Origin: Massilia sp. WG5
Lineage (GTDB): Bacteria > Pseudomonadota > Gammaproteobacteria > Burkholderiales > Burkholderiaceae_D
Direction of reading: 5' to 3'
Assembly: GCF_001412595.2 (NCBI RefSeq)
Contig: NZ_CP012640.2
Span: forward strand, 4,960,001 to 5,024,000
Length of the DNA: 64,000 bases
Positions 35,915-45,229 of the stretch are shown one piece after another. How positions within the stretch are numbered: the first letter of the stretch is position 1; the number at the start of each line of letters is the position of its first letter. A model generated the notes under the pieces. That model saw only the letters and a list, made by a program, of their open reading frames with translations. It ran no database searches and was not told where the DNA came from. A program made the translations under genes and the position numbers.

Positions 35915-38797
35915 ATGTTGCTGGTATCGTACCTTTTCCGGTCGCCTTCTATGCCGCTCCACTCTATGGCGGGCCCTGTCCCGTGCACGACTTCTCCGAC
36001 GTCTCACCACAATGAGGTTGTAGAGCAGCTATCTCAACTCGCGGACGAGAGTAAAGCCCTCGTCGAAAACTCCCTTGATATTATTGCATTGGTCGACGAG
36101 TTCGGAAATATCTTACGAATCAACTCAGCTGCCCAAGAAGTGCTTGGATACGCACCAAGTGATTTGATGGGCATGAAGTATTCGGCGTTGCTACATCCGA
36201 ATGACCGAGAAACTGTCGCAGAAGTGGATGCTGGGTTGCGCGTCGGAGCCGATATTGTGCGCGAACTGGAGACTCGCTGGATACGGGCTGATGGCGAAAC
36301 TATTTTCTTGTCGCTTTCCGTTCGATGGTCAGAACAAAAGCGCGTTATGTACGTAACTGCACGGGACATCACCGAGAAAATTAAAGTGCAGCAGGAGCTG
36401 CAGAAGTCGAAAGACCAGTTAAACGTAATGTTGGAAAGCGTCGGGGACGCGTTTTTTGCTGTCGATTATCAATGGACTGTTACCTACGCTAATCGAAAGG
36501 CAGCGGCATTGGTCAATACTATGCCCGAAGAAGCTATTGGACGAAATCTCCTAGAGGTTGCTCCCAGTCTTCAGCATTCTCCGGCGCTTGCCAATTACCA
36601 GCGCGCTATGTCAACTGGGAAGCCCGAATTTTTTGAGGTTTTCTGGGAGCCGACTTCATCCTGGTTCGACGCCCGCGCTTATCCGAGCGAAGACGGGCTT
36701 TCGGTGTATTTTTACGACATCACACCTTGGCGAGAAGCAGAAAAGGCGTTGCGAAAAAATGAGCAAAGGTTTAAAGGTCTGTTCGACCAAGCTGGCGATG
36801 CCATCATTATTACCGATGTCCACACAAAAATCGTGGACGCAAATCGTCGTGCCTGCGAGGGATTGGGGTACTCGCATGAAGAACTACTCCAGTTAAGTAC
36901 CGTAGACATTGACGCCGACTTCCGCTCTTACAACGATGTAGTTAGCACGCTTCAAACTGACCAAACGCAGCTCATCCGTGGTCTTAAGCGTCGCAAAGAC
37001 GGAAGCACGTTTTCGGCCGAGGTGCAAATCTCACGGTTCGAAGAGGACGAGAATGTATTTTTTCAAGCTATCGTCCGCGATGTTACAGAACGCGAAGAGG
37101 CGCAGCGGCGAAGCCAGGAAAGTGAACAACGCCTGCGGGACATCATTGAGATGACGCCCGCCAGCTATGTCCTCTCCGATGGCACCGGCCAGATTACGGA
37201 TGTGAACCCTGCACTTTGCACGGCTTCCGGCTATGCCAGGGATGAACTTATAGGACGGCACTTGGCACAGCTTTTCGCCTTTTGTCCTTGGCACGGTGTC
37301 GCGTTTGAGCGAAACGGACCAGTGTCCGCGCATGGCATGGAAGTAGTCATTAAAAACAAGGCTGGTGACGACATACATGTTCTGTTCAATGGCAGCATCA
37401 AACGTGACGCAGAAGGCTACGCGCAGTCCCTAACGGGCTTTATGACCGATATCACTGCGCGCAAGCAAGTAGAGCAGCGCTTGGAGAAACTTGCGACGCG
37501 CGACACTCTCACCGATTTGCCAAACCGAGCATTCCTTGATGAGCGGCTTCAACAGCTGCTCGAGGTTAGCCCGCCAGGTGCGAGCGTTGCTGTGCTATTT
37601 ATTGACCTTGACCGTTTCAAGGAGGTCAACGACTCTTTGGGGCATAACGCTGGTGATGTACTGATACGCGAGGTTTCCTGCAGGCTGCGCAACGTGCTCC
37701 GTCCAAGCGACATAGTAGCGCGCCTTGGCGGCGATGAGTTTGTTGTGGTCGCGCACTGCTCGCAAGGAAGGGCGTCTGCGGCCAGCATCGGGCAGAAGCT
37801 CTTGGGGACTCTTTCCAAGCCTCTCGATATCGGCGGACAGGAAATCTTTGCTAGTGCGTCTATTGGCATCAGTATGTTTCCCCAAGACGGGAATACGAAG
37901 GAGCTGTTGTTCCAGACTGCGGATATCGCGATGTATCAAGCGAAGGGAGCTGGCGGAAGCGCATGCCGATTCTTCGAACCGCAGATGAGCGTCGTGGCCA
38001 AGAAGAAAATGTCACTTGAGCTTTCGATGCGCGGCGCTATCGAGCGTAAGGAGTTTGAGGTTTATTTTCAACCGCGAGTTCATCTGGCCAGCATGTCCGT
38101 GGTTGGTATGGAGGCGTTGCTACGCTGGAATCACCCCGAACTAGGCTTGGTGTCTCCGGCAGAGTTCATACCGGTCGCCGAAGAAAGAGGTCATATCAAC
38201 GAACTCGGGCGCTGGGTTCTTCAGGAAGCATGTGCCTACACAAGTTCGATGCGAGAAAAATTTGCGTACCCCTTGTGTGTCTCCGTCAACGTCTCAGCGC
38301 GCCAGCTGAGGTCTAGTGAATTTGTTGACCAAGTGGCCGATGTATTGGAACGTAGCGGTCTTCCACCCAGTCTTCTTGAACTAGAAATCACCGAGAGCTC
38401 GTTGATTGAGGACATCGAAGGCTCGGCTACCGTTCTGCGGGAGTTGAAAAATCTGGGACTTAAGCTGGCGGTGGATGACTTCGGAACTGGCTACTCGAGT
38501 TTGGCATACCTGCGCCGCTTCCCCATTGATGTCCTTAAACTCGACCGCTCGTTTGTTATGCAAAGCCAAGACGGTATGACAAGCTTTGACTTCATCAAGG
38601 CGTTCGTTGATATGGCCCATGCGCTTAAGCTCTCCGTCGTGGCGGAAGGCATCGAGACCTCTGATGCATTGGACTTCTTGCGTAGTGCTGCTTGCAACGA
38701 AGTGCAAGGTTACTTCATTGCACGGCCAATGCCTCTCGCTGCCTTCACGGAATATCTCAGCAGCCTGGAGGGCGCCGGGTGTGTTCGGAAAAATTGA
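35915..38797 (+). CDS. PAS4-GGDEF-EAL cyclic di-GMP turnover protein
   Basis: A 960-residue cytoplasmic protein with four PAS domains (about 45-160, 165-280, 285-400, 405-520), then GGDEF with GGDEF near 604 and an inhibitory RPSD site, then EAL with EALLRW near 732 and the metal and catalytic motifs LEITESSLIEDI, DDFGTGYSSLAYL and LKLDRSFV. Both catalytic sites look intact, so it could make and degrade c-di-GMP, with the balance set by the PAS inputs. The start may be the ATG at 35915 or the one at 35951. A strong terminator follows at 38896. Confidence 0.93.
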   Translation: MLLVSYLFRSPSMPLHSMAGPVPCTTSPTSHHNEVVEQLSQLADESKALVENSLDIIALVDEFGNILRINSAAQEVLGYAPSDLMGMKYSALLHPNDRETVAEVDAGLRVGADIVRELETRWIRADGETIFLSLSVRWSEQKRVMYVTARDITEKIKVQQELQKSKDQLNVMLESVGDAFFAVDYQWTVTYANRKAAALVNTMPEEAIGRNLLEVAPSLQHSPALANYQRAMSTGKPEFFEVFWEPTSSWFDARAYPSEDGLSVYFYDITPWREAEKALRKNEQRFKGLFDQAGDAIIITDVHTKIVDANRRACEGLGYSHEELLQLSTVDIDADFRSYNDVVSTLQTDQTQLIRGLKRRKDGSTFSAEVQISRFEEDENVFFQAIVRDVTEREEAQRRSQESEQRLRDIIEMTPASYVLSDGTGQITDVNPALCTASGYARDELIGRHLAQLFAFCPWHGVAFERNGPVSAHGMEVVIKNKAGDDIHVLFNGSIKRDAEGYAQSLTGFMTDITARKQVEQRLEKLATRDTLTDLPNRAFLDERLQQLLEVSPPGASVAVLFIDLDRFKEVNDSLGHNAGDVLIREVSCRLRNVLRPSDIVARLGGDEFVVVAHCSQGRASAASIGQKLLGTLSKPLDIGGQEIFASASIGISMFPQDGNTKELLFQTADIAMYQAKGAGGSACRFFEPQMSVVAKKKMSLELSMRGAIERKEFEVYFQPRVHLASMSVVGMEALLRWNHPELGLVSPAEFIPVAEERGHINELGRWVLQEACAYTSSMREKFAYPLCVSVNVSARQLRSSEFVDQVADVLERSGLPPSLLELEITESSLIEDIEGSATVLRELKNLGLKLAVDDFGTGYSSLAYLRRFPIDVLKLDRSFVMQSQDGMTSFDFIKAFVDMAHALKLSVVAEGIETSDALDFLRSAACNEVQGYFIARPMPLAAFTEYLSSLEGAGCVRKN

Positions 38798-38895
38798 GGT
38801 TGAGTCTCCTGATACATTTTATTACAACTGTTAGTTGTGCTACTGTGTCTGCTGCAGGATAATTGACTCTCTCCTCTAGTTTTCTCCAAATATTT

Positions 38896-38922
38896 AACCC
38901 GTCTTATTGACGGGTTTTTTTT
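38896..38922 (+). terminator. Rho-independent terminator after the GGDEF-EAL gene
   Basis: AACCCGTC and GACGGGTT form an 8-bp stem with the loop TTATT, followed by eight T. It lies about 100 bases after the stop and before the convergent transporter gene. Confidence 0.92.
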
Positions 38923-39018
38923 GCCCAAATCTAGGCTGATGGATTTGGCTTACTGTCACCCGTTTTGTCGCGAACTCGGCATCTCCCCACTTATATCTGT
39001 CGCGACGTATTTTCGAGT

Positions 39019-40311
39019 CTATCCCGTAACAAACATTGCAATGACCGCGCTCGCCATTATTACGGTGCTGAGCCAGCCGAGTACTTTGAGGCGACGGTGC
39101 ACCACTAAGTTACCCATAATGTCCGTCCGGGCTGCCATCAACATCATCACTGCCATAATCGGTACGGAGATGACACCGTTTATGACCGCGCTCCAGTACA
39201 GTGCCTTAATCGGGTCAAATGGGGCAAAGACGAGAGCAACGCCTATGAGCGTTGCCACGACAATGATGGCGTAAAATCGCGGTGCTATTGCTGGCTTGTG
39301 CTCCAGGCTGTTTTTCCAATTGAACGTACCCGCGATGGCATATGCGGCAGAGCCGGCCAAAACAGGTATCGCGAGTAATCCGGTGCCAATGATTCCAAGA
39401 GCAAAAAGTAAAAAGGCGAAATTTCCTGCGATAGGGCGTAATGCTAACGCAGCCTGAGACGAGGACTGTATATCCGAAATCCCATGCGTGTTCAACGTCA
39501 CGGCCGTAGTCAGCATAATGAAAAACGCTACCAAGTTCGAAAATCCCATGCCGATGTAGGTGTCAACCTTAATGCGTCTGAAGCCTGCGCGTACTTCTGT
39601 AGGCGCATGTTTAAGGGCGTGCGCCTCGGGGTCGGCACGTAGGTCTTCCACTTCTTGCGAAGCCTGCCAAAAAAACAAATAAGGGCTTATTGTCGTGCCG
39701 AAGACGGCAACCACGGTAGTGATGTACTCAGGCTTCCACGGAAGTGCCGGGAATACTAAAATCTTTGTCAAGGACTGCGCCCACGGAACATGAACAACGA
39801 ACACAGTTCCGACATACGCGAGCAACGCGAGCGTAAGCCATTTCAGAACCCGCACGTAACGAGTGTATGGGATGAACACCTGTAGCAGTACCGAGACCAC
39901 ACCGAATCCTATCGCATACAGGTGCGCGGGTCCGCCCAATACGAGCTTAACTGCATCGCCCATTGCCGCAACGTCAGCCGCAATATTAATGATATTTGCG
40001 ACTAACAGTAAGCCGACAATCAGGTAGAGCAGTGGCGCAGGGTAGTGGCGCCGGATGTTCGTGGCCAGTCCATGCCCTGTAACGCGTCCGATTCTGGCAC
40101 TCACGATTTGGATGCCAACCATCAAGGGGTACGTGAAAAGCACTGTCCAAAGCATCCCGAAGCCAAACTGGGCCCCGGCCTGAGAATACGTGGCGATTCC
40201 ACTTGGGTCATCATCAGCTGCGCCCGTTATTAGCCCAGGCCCAAGCTTTTTCGCCCAAGATTTTTCGATATTTGTTGAGGAGACGGGCTCTTGAACCGGT
40301 GCGCTTTGCAT
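39019..40311 (-). CDS. Nramp-family divalent metal transporter, atypical motif
   Basis: A 430-residue inner-membrane protein with about 11 helices and the Nramp fold (KKLGPGLITGAADDDPSGIA in helix 1, FGTTISPYLFFWQASQEVE in helix 6). Canonical Mn/Fe carriers have DPGN in helix 1 and a Met-Pro-His motif in helix 6. Here these are DPSG and ISPY, so the metal-binding Asn and Met are replaced. Such variants are known in the superfamily and may carry other ions such as Mg or Al; the substrate cannot be told from sequence. It stands alone and converges on the terminator at 38896. Confidence 0.88.
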   Translation of the reverse strand: MQSAPVQEPVSSTNIEKSWAKKLGPGLITGAADDDPSGIATYSQAGAQFGFGMLWTVLFTYPLMVGIQIVSARIGRVTGHGLATNIRRHYPAPLLYLIVGLLLVANIINIAADVAAMGDAVKLVLGGPAHLYAIGFGVVSVLLQVFIPYTRYVRVLKWLTLALLAYVGTVFVVHVPWAQSLTKILVFPALPWKPEYITTVVAVFGTTISPYLFFWQASQEVEDLRADPEAHALKHAPTEVRAGFRRIKVDTYIGMGFSNLVAFFIMLTTAVTLNTHGISDIQSSSQAALALRPIAGNFAFLLFALGIIGTGLLAIPVLAGSAAYAIAGTFNWKNSLEHKPAIAPRFYAIIVVATLIGVALVFAPFDPIKALYWSAVINGVISVPIMAVMMLMAARTDIMGNLVVHRRLKVLGWLSTVIMASAVIAMFVTG

Positions 40312-40363
40312 AATCTAATTTTCCGAAGTCGCCTGCTGAACCTGTGCACGGCAGGATGCATCA

Positions 40364-40570
40364 TTTAATGAGGAACTCGTCCTTGCTCTTCCTGTCAAGC
40401 CACTGCGGTGCAAGCCCTCATCCAGTCTATGGTTGAACGGAGTCGGGGCACGATTCGGGTTGCATGGTGCCTTGCTTCGTGCTCGGTTTGTCGGACTTCG
40501 TTGTTGGCTCCTCTAAGTCCGCAGCACTCAGATTGTACCGTTGCAGTAGCAGTTGCCAGCAGAAATCCTA
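40364..40570 (-). pseudogene. Decayed hns-like gene
   Basis: The minus strand ends with APQWLDRKSKDEFLI, matching APRWLDGKNREDFLIK of the intact H-NS protein at 50623-50919. Upstream codons correspond, with frameshifts, to its linker (the stretch 40470-40540 aligns with 50728-50800). The N-terminal oligomerisation half is missing. With 27904-28024 this makes two dead copies and one live one in the window. Confidence 0.8.
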
Positions 40571-40710
40571 CCGGCCGGGCCAAGGATGTCCGTCAAGCAC
40601 CGAGCCCGGTCCTAAGCATATCCCAGCGCCCCAAGGCAGCGTTAACGGTAGGAAGCCAACATGCGGACGCTTGCTCTTCGATTTTGGTCAGTGGCCTGGA
40701 ATTAGTATCT

Positions 40711-40783
40711 CTAACAAAACCCCTACTTACCAGCAGAGCAACACGGCTGTAAACTGAGCCTTGCGAACGGCCGGGTTCGACCC
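40711..40783 (+). repeat. Left arm of an imperfect inverted repeat flanking mscL
   Basis: About 73 bases that match the reverse complement of 41561-41634 with roughly one mismatch in five or six and one gap; the best block is TTGCGAACGGCCGGGTTCG. The arms enclose mscL. They may be two old copies of a dispersed intergenic element in opposite orientation. Confidence 0.75.
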
Positions 40784-41056
40784 AAAGGGACCTACCCGTT
40801 GTTGAGTTCCAGAACCTTCCCGTCGTGCCCATCATTAGGGCTTGAGAGTGTCTATGCTTGTCGTGGCGATTCAGCCTTGGCTTTCTTGCCAACCTTCATA
40901 CCTTAGTCAGCCAATCTGCGCGGCTTGGGTGCACTGGATTCTCCTCGGTGGGGTCATCCTCGCTAGTGCTCAACTAGACGGCGGATTGGCAGAAAGATTT
41001 CTGCCAGCTTAAAATGTTTTTGAGGTATTCTTGAAATTTAGGCAACGGAGAAGAAA

Positions 41057-41464
41057 ATGGGCATGCTGACTGAATTTAAAGAGTTTGCTACCAAGGGGAA
41101 TGTGATGGACCTTGCGGTTGGGGTCATCATTGGGGCGGCATTCAGTAAAATCGTCGATTCGCTCGTGCAAGACATTATTATGCCTATCGTCGGCAAGATT
41201 TTTGGCGGCCTCGACTTCGGAAGTTATTATCTTCCGTTAAACGGTCAGGCATGGGGACTGCCTCTGACCGAAGCAAAAAAGGCAGGCGCAGTCTTGGCAT
41301 ATGGCAATTTTCTAACGGTTCTACTAAATTTTATCATCCTCGCATTTATCATCTTCCAGATGGTCCGTATGGTAAATCGACTGCGTAAGCCCGCTCCAGT
41401 TGTTGTTGCTACTACGGAAGACGTCATCCTACTGCGCGAAATCCGAGACGCGTTACGGCGATAA
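41057..41464 (+). CDS. mscL: Large-conductance mechanosensitive channel MscL
   Basis: A 135-residue channel with the usual two helices: TM1 (residues about 16-45, [20 protein letters not shown]) and TM2 (about 78-104, [18 protein letters not shown]), an N-terminal amphipathic helix ([15 protein letters not shown]) and a C-terminal helix ([14 protein letters not shown]). It forms a pentamer that opens under membrane tension and releases solutes during osmotic downshift. The start has a good ribosome site (GGAGAAGAAA). Single gene, full family length. Confidence 0.97.
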   Translation: MGMLTEFKEFATKGNVMDLAVGVIIGAAFSKIVDSLVQDIIMPIVGKIFGGLDFGSYYLPLNGQAWGLPLTEAKKAGAVLAYGNFLTVLLNFIILAFIIFQMVRMVNRLRKPAPVVVATTEDVILLREIRDALRR

Positions 41465-42052
41465 GTTAGCTGGAGTCGTTCATGATGCGATTAGTCTACT
41501 GGAGCTATTGTCGCTGGGGAATTTCGTTACATAGTGCGGCGGAATCAGACGTCTGCTTCTGGCCCGAACCCGGCCGTTCGCAATGTTCAGTGTACGGCCC
41601 ATATTGCTCTGCTGGCAAGTTGGGGTTTTGATAGACGCACTTAGTCGCATTCCATAACTAGATGGGCCCTTTCGCTGGGCCGGGGACGTCTAGTTATCGT
41701 CTAATGATGAAAGCCGCTTTGATTGCATTGAGAAATTGCGGCGCAGAGCGACAACCAAGCCGCTCGTGATGCGGGAGTCGACCACATTGCAGATGCCAGT
41801 CGAGTTCGCCTGGCGGACCGGGCTTGCGTAAATGCGCGAAGCATTTGCGTTAGCAAATTGTAGCGTCAAGTACCAACGGCGACGCACGTGGCGCATCGGA
41901 CGGTAGACGGCGCGTTCGAAGCCAAAGTTCTGAATCGATAGCAATTTCTGCCATCATGAAGCAGACACATTGGCATAGCCGGGGACTATGTCGGCCCATC
42001 CTCATCTCAGGGGCATGACCTATGGGCTAGAGGCTTATTTCAGGCTACTTCA
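41465..42052. other. Intergenic region after mscL
   Basis: About 590 bases. It holds the right arm of the inverted repeat (41561-41634). A minus-strand frame at 41690-41944 ends in TSGLVVALRRNFSM, which loosely recalls the last strand of a porin, but it has no signal peptide or family core, so I do not call it a gene. Confidence 0.45.
41561..41634 (-). repeat. Right arm of the inverted repeat flanking mscL
   Basis: Reverse-complement partner of 40711-40783, beginning on the plus strand with GGCCCGAACCCGGCCGTTCG. Confidence 0.75.
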
Positions 42053-42862
42053 TCATTCCCGAGCCGGCAGCGCCTTACGTGCGTAAAACGTCGCGACCGC
42101 ATCGATTTCCGCAGGAGTCATCGCATGGGCGATGTTGCGCATCTGTAATTCGCTGTCGTTGCGACGCTCACCGTCTTTGAACAACGTGAGTTCCTGAACG
42201 AGGTAGTCCTTCGGCATCCCTTCAAGCCACGGCGCGCCGAGTTTTTGGTCAACTCCGCCGTGGCATGAAATGCATGGAACGATGTTTCGCATAGGGTCAC
42301 CGACTCGAACGAGGGCGGGCAATGACTCATCGTAGGTCGTAGGAGCAGTACGGGCCTTCGGAAGGCTGGCGTAATATGCGCCGAGGTCCCTGATGTTCTG
42401 TTCAGACAGGTTTTGCGATAGCGCCGCCATAATCGAGCTTGCCCGCTTCCCGCTCTTGTAGTCCATTAATTGCTTTTCGATAACCTCGGGGTACTGGCCC
42501 GCGAGATTCGGAGCGTTCGACCTGCTGAGGCCTTGAGCACCGTGACACATTGTGCAGTTTAGGGCCAGGGTGGCGCCGCGGCCGACGGACTCGGACGACG
42601 CCGTTTTCGCCATCTCGGGCGACAACACAACGTTTGTGGCCACAACCGGAGCGGGACCGCTGCTGCCCGAGCGCCCCCAGGAACTCGGAACGCCCGCAGC
42701 ACGACATATGCTGTCCCAAATCCCCACCGTCCTGTAATCCTTCTGCGCAGACGGTAGCCAGATAAACGCAATCGCAACAGAAACCAGTGTCAACACGATG
42801 AGGCCGAGAATACTCATCCGTGCCAGACGATTTGTCGAGACATCCTTGCCGGTTTCGCGCAT
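42053..42862 (-). CDS. Membrane-anchored dihaem cytochrome c, ba3 oxidase operon B
   Basis: A 269-residue cytochrome, last gene of operon B. I start it at the ATG at 42862 (MRETGKDVSTNRLARMSILG), which matches the start of the operon A copy and overlaps the subunit I stop (TGATG); a longer frame upstream is the antisense-shifted end of subunit I. One N-terminal helix and two haem sites (CTMCHG, CISCHG) are kept. Same electron-transfer role as the 5550-6359 protein, with scattered substitutions mainly in the linker after the anchor. Confidence 0.9.
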   Translation of the reverse strand: MRETGKDVSTNRLARMSILGLIVLTLVSVAIAFIWLPSAQKDYRTVGIWDSICRAAGVPSSWGRSGSSGPAPVVATNVVLSPEMAKTASSESVGRGATLALNCTMCHGAQGLSRSNAPNLAGQYPEVIEKQLMDYKSGKRASSIMAALSQNLSEQNIRDLGAYYASLPKARTAPTTYDESLPALVRVGDPMRNIVPCISCHGGVDQKLGAPWLEGMPKDYLVQELTLFKDGERRNDSELQMRNIAHAMTPAEIDAVATFYARKALPARE

Positions 42863-44481
42863 CACCGCTCTCCAATCGGAATGATAGGCACTGACGCGTT
42901 TGGCGTTGCCGCCAATTGTGCGATTGGGTATCCGTAGTTCACGACCGTCAGTGCAATCATCATCGCGACCCACAGGCCCAAGCTGTTCAAAGAAGCAGGC
43001 GTTTTGGTATGCGGGTGTACGGCTTTGCTGAACGAGTATGGGGCGACTGGCGCTGATTGCGTGCGTGCGGTCGCAAGAACGTAGATAAACAGGGCTGCAG
43101 AGATAACCAACAATAGGCCGCCGAATGTGGACATGGTTACCGTGATGGCTTGGGGATGCAGCGCTGGGTTCGTATAGTCATAATACGCCATGCGCCGGGG
43201 GGCGCCGAGCAGGCCGACGAGGTGCCATGGCATTGTGAGGACCATCATGCCGACAAACCAGAGTGTCAGCTGGGCGCGGATGAGGCCTGCGGACAATGGC
43301 GCCGAATTCTTCAGCTGGGGCCACATCTCGTACGCTGCCATGAAGTACATGATGACGATGGCACCCGCGAAAATCAGGTGGAAGTGTCCGGTGACCCACT
43401 GCGTGTTGTGGATGGTTTCGTTCAGCTGATAACTCATGTTAATGAGGCCGCCAGCGCCGCCGAAGCCGAGCATGATAAACGCGTAGGTCACTGCGAGCAT
43501 CATCGGGTTTGACCAGGGCAGGGACTTGACCCAGCCAAACGGGCCGGTACCTCCGCGCAAGCGTCCAACTACCTCTGCAGAAGCTACGATGGTGAACACG
43601 GTCAGGAAGGTCGGAATCGACACCATGGCCGTCATAGCCGCGTGCACGAATTTGAAACCAGACCCGACCTGCGGGTCGGCGAAAAGGTGATGGATACCGA
43701 TAGGCATGGAGAACACGAGGAACAGGGCAAAAGCGATGCGCCCCATCGTATCGCTGTAGAGCCGGCCACCAATCGCTTTCGGGAAGATGGTGTAGAACAC
43801 AATGTACGCGGGCACCAGCCAGAAATACACGATGGCGTGAAGTGTCCAGGAGAACAGAACTCGCGCCAAGCCAGCATTGATAGTGTCTGTAAGCCCGAGC
43901 GAGGCCGGCAGGATGAGCACCAGGATTTCGCTGGCAGCGCCGACTGACGTCCAAGCCCAAAGATAGGCCCCGGCTACGTTGCCATACATCGCGAGCGGAA
44001 CCGTTTCACCCGCGTTTGCTTTCTTCCAGGCGCGCAGGTTGATGGACATCAGGGCAACCCAAATCCAGGAACCGACCACCACCAGGACAATGCCGAGGTA
44101 ATAGAAGGGGCTCGCTATCATCGGCGGATAGAACGTGTACAGTACTGACGACTTACCAGCTGCGGTGGTTGCCGCGGCCATCAGAGTCCCAACGATGACG
44201 AGCCAGAACCCTGCCCAAGCCCAGCGCAGTCCAATCAAAGGGCGCTTCAACGTAATCTCGGTAATCGCGTATCCGAACCCCATCGCCACGAGGGTAGGGA
44301 GCACGTAGCCCATGACGGTACCGTGCGCCGTCACAGACCGATAGTAGTGCTCCGGATTGTTCACCCAGGCATGCAACGGGCTGCGAATGTACATCTGCCA
44401 TTCGCCCAGGAGAATTGCGACGAAAAACGCCACAAACGCGACCCAAAAGTGGGCCAAGACCAGTTTTCTAGCGTGGAACAC
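42862..44481 (-). CDS. cbaA: ba3-type (B-family) haem-copper oxidase subunit I, operon B
   Basis: 539 residues, the same length as the operon A subunit and nearly identical to it. All haem and copper ligands are kept at the same positions (H53, H215, Y219, H264, H265, H366, H368), so both enzymes should be active. Differences are conservative and lie mostly in the first helix, the loop near 420-470 and the C-terminus. It overlaps subunit II by 14 bases and the cytochrome by one base, exactly as in operon A, so the whole operon was duplicated, not single genes. Confidence 0.92.
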   Translation of the reverse strand: MFHARKLVLAHFWVAFVAFFVAILLGEWQMYIRSPLHAWVNNPEHYYRSVTAHGTVMGYVLPTLVAMGFGYAITEITLKRPLIGLRWAWAGFWLVIVGTLMAAATTAAGKSSVLYTFYPPMIASPFYYLGIVLVVVGSWIWVALMSINLRAWKKANAGETVPLAMYGNVAGAYLWAWTSVGAASEILVLILPASLGLTDTINAGLARVLFSWTLHAIVYFWLVPAYIVFYTIFPKAIGGRLYSDTMGRIAFALFLVFSMPIGIHHLFADPQVGSGFKFVHAAMTAMVSIPTFLTVFTIVASAEVVGRLRGGTGPFGWVKSLPWSNPMMLAVTYAFIMLGFGGAGGLINMSYQLNETIHNTQWVTGHFHLIFAGAIVIMYFMAAYEMWPQLKNSAPLSAGLIRAQLTLWFVGMMVLTMPWHLVGLLGAPRRMAYYDYTNPALHPQAITVTMSTFGGLLLVISAALFIYVLATARTQSAPVAPYSFSKAVHPHTKTPASLNSLGLWVAMMIALTVVNYGYPIAQLAATPNASVPIIPIGER

Positions 44482-45055
44482 AGTTCAGCCTTTCGGACGC
44501 TTTAGCTTTAGCGAAGAATTCTTCTGGGGAGATGACCTGGACATGCGCCCACATCGCTTCGTGGCCGATTCCGCAGTACTCATGGCAGGGCATCAGCTGT
44601 TCGCCAGTTTTTGGGAAGCTTGTCGTGAACGTCGAAACGAACCCAGGCACTAGCATCGTGTTCGCATTCGTGCGGCCGATAACAAACCCGTGAATTGCGT
44701 CGGTGCTCGTGCCTCGGAACGTAACCTGTGTCCCGGCGGGAACGACGATACACTGGGGCGAGAACGAGTACTGTTGCGCTATCAGGCGCACGACAACACG
44801 GCCATCTTTTTCGACAGTCGTGCCGAGATTGCTTTCAACAAATTCCCCCTTGATGTGCAGGGTTCGGACGTCGACGCTCTCTACTCGTGAGGGCGGCATT
44901 GCTGCCCAGTGGAGCCCGGTGAATATCATCATCGCCAACAGCGACAAAATGATGAGAATGACGATGATTGCCCACCTACGCTCCGCGGCATTCGCGACAT
45001 CCTCAGAAATCTGATGATTATCAGCGGAGCTTCCTGGCTGAATTGGTGACGTCAT
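44468..45055 (-). CDS. cbaB: ba3-type oxidase subunit II (CuA), operon B
   Basis: 195 residues with the same single helix and complete CuA ligands (H122 in DAIHGF, then CHEYCGIGHEAMW) as the operon A copy. The greatest divergence is in the N-terminal cytoplasmic tail before the helix. The ATG overlaps the stop of the small subunit gene by four bases. Confidence 0.92.
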   Translation of the reverse strand: MTSPIQPGSSADNHQISEDVANAAERRWAIIVILIILSLLAMMIFTGLHWAAMPPSRVESVDVRTLHIKGEFVESNLGTTVEKDGRVVVRLIAQQYSFSPQCIVVPAGTQVTFRGTSTDAIHGFVIGRTNANTMLVPGFVSTFTTSFPKTGEQLMPCHEYCGIGHEAMWAHVQVISPEEFFAKAKASERLNCVPR

Positions 45056-45225
45056 TGCACCGCGCCTCTTGGTAAGTAGACAAAAACGTAAAACAGATAG
45101 AACATTGCGACGACAATGAATGTCGCCACGCCGGCAACTGCAAATGCTCCGGAGGGCCCGCCGGCCACTATCTCGTCGATGCGCCTTTGTTCCGCGTCCT
45201 CATCACTTTCATATGGTGTTTGCAT
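45052..45225 (-). CDS. Small single-helix oxidase subunit (IIa-like), operon B
   Basis: A 57-residue protein (start MQTPYESDEDAEQRRIDEIV) with one membrane helix (about 28-51), one residue longer than the operon A version. The helix and the end LPRGAVQ are nearly unchanged while the acidic N-terminus varies, which indicates selection on a real protein. Gap of 4 bases from the trihaem cytochrome gene; ATGA overlap with subunit II. Confidence 0.85.
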   Translation of the reverse strand: MQTPYESDEDAEQRRIDEIVAGGPSGAFAVAGVATFIVVAMFYLFYVFVYLPRGAVQ

Positions 45226-45229
45226 GTTT

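Larger units (their letters stand above)
40312..41056. other. Intergenic region with hns remnant and one arm of an inverted repeat
   Basis: About 745 bases. An hns relic fills 40364-40570; the left arm of the inverted repeat around mscL is at 40711-40783. No intact gene. The last 100 bases should hold the mscL promoter. Confidence 0.55.

Noticed and set aside
40765..40790. GGGTTCGACCC resembling a tRNA T-arm
   Set aside because: No acceptor stem, anticodon arm or D-arm at the right distance; it is part of the repeat arm around mscL.
41690..41944. 84-codon minus-strand frame with a loose porin-like ending
   Set aside because: No signal peptide, no conserved core and no ribosome site; composition does not look coding.
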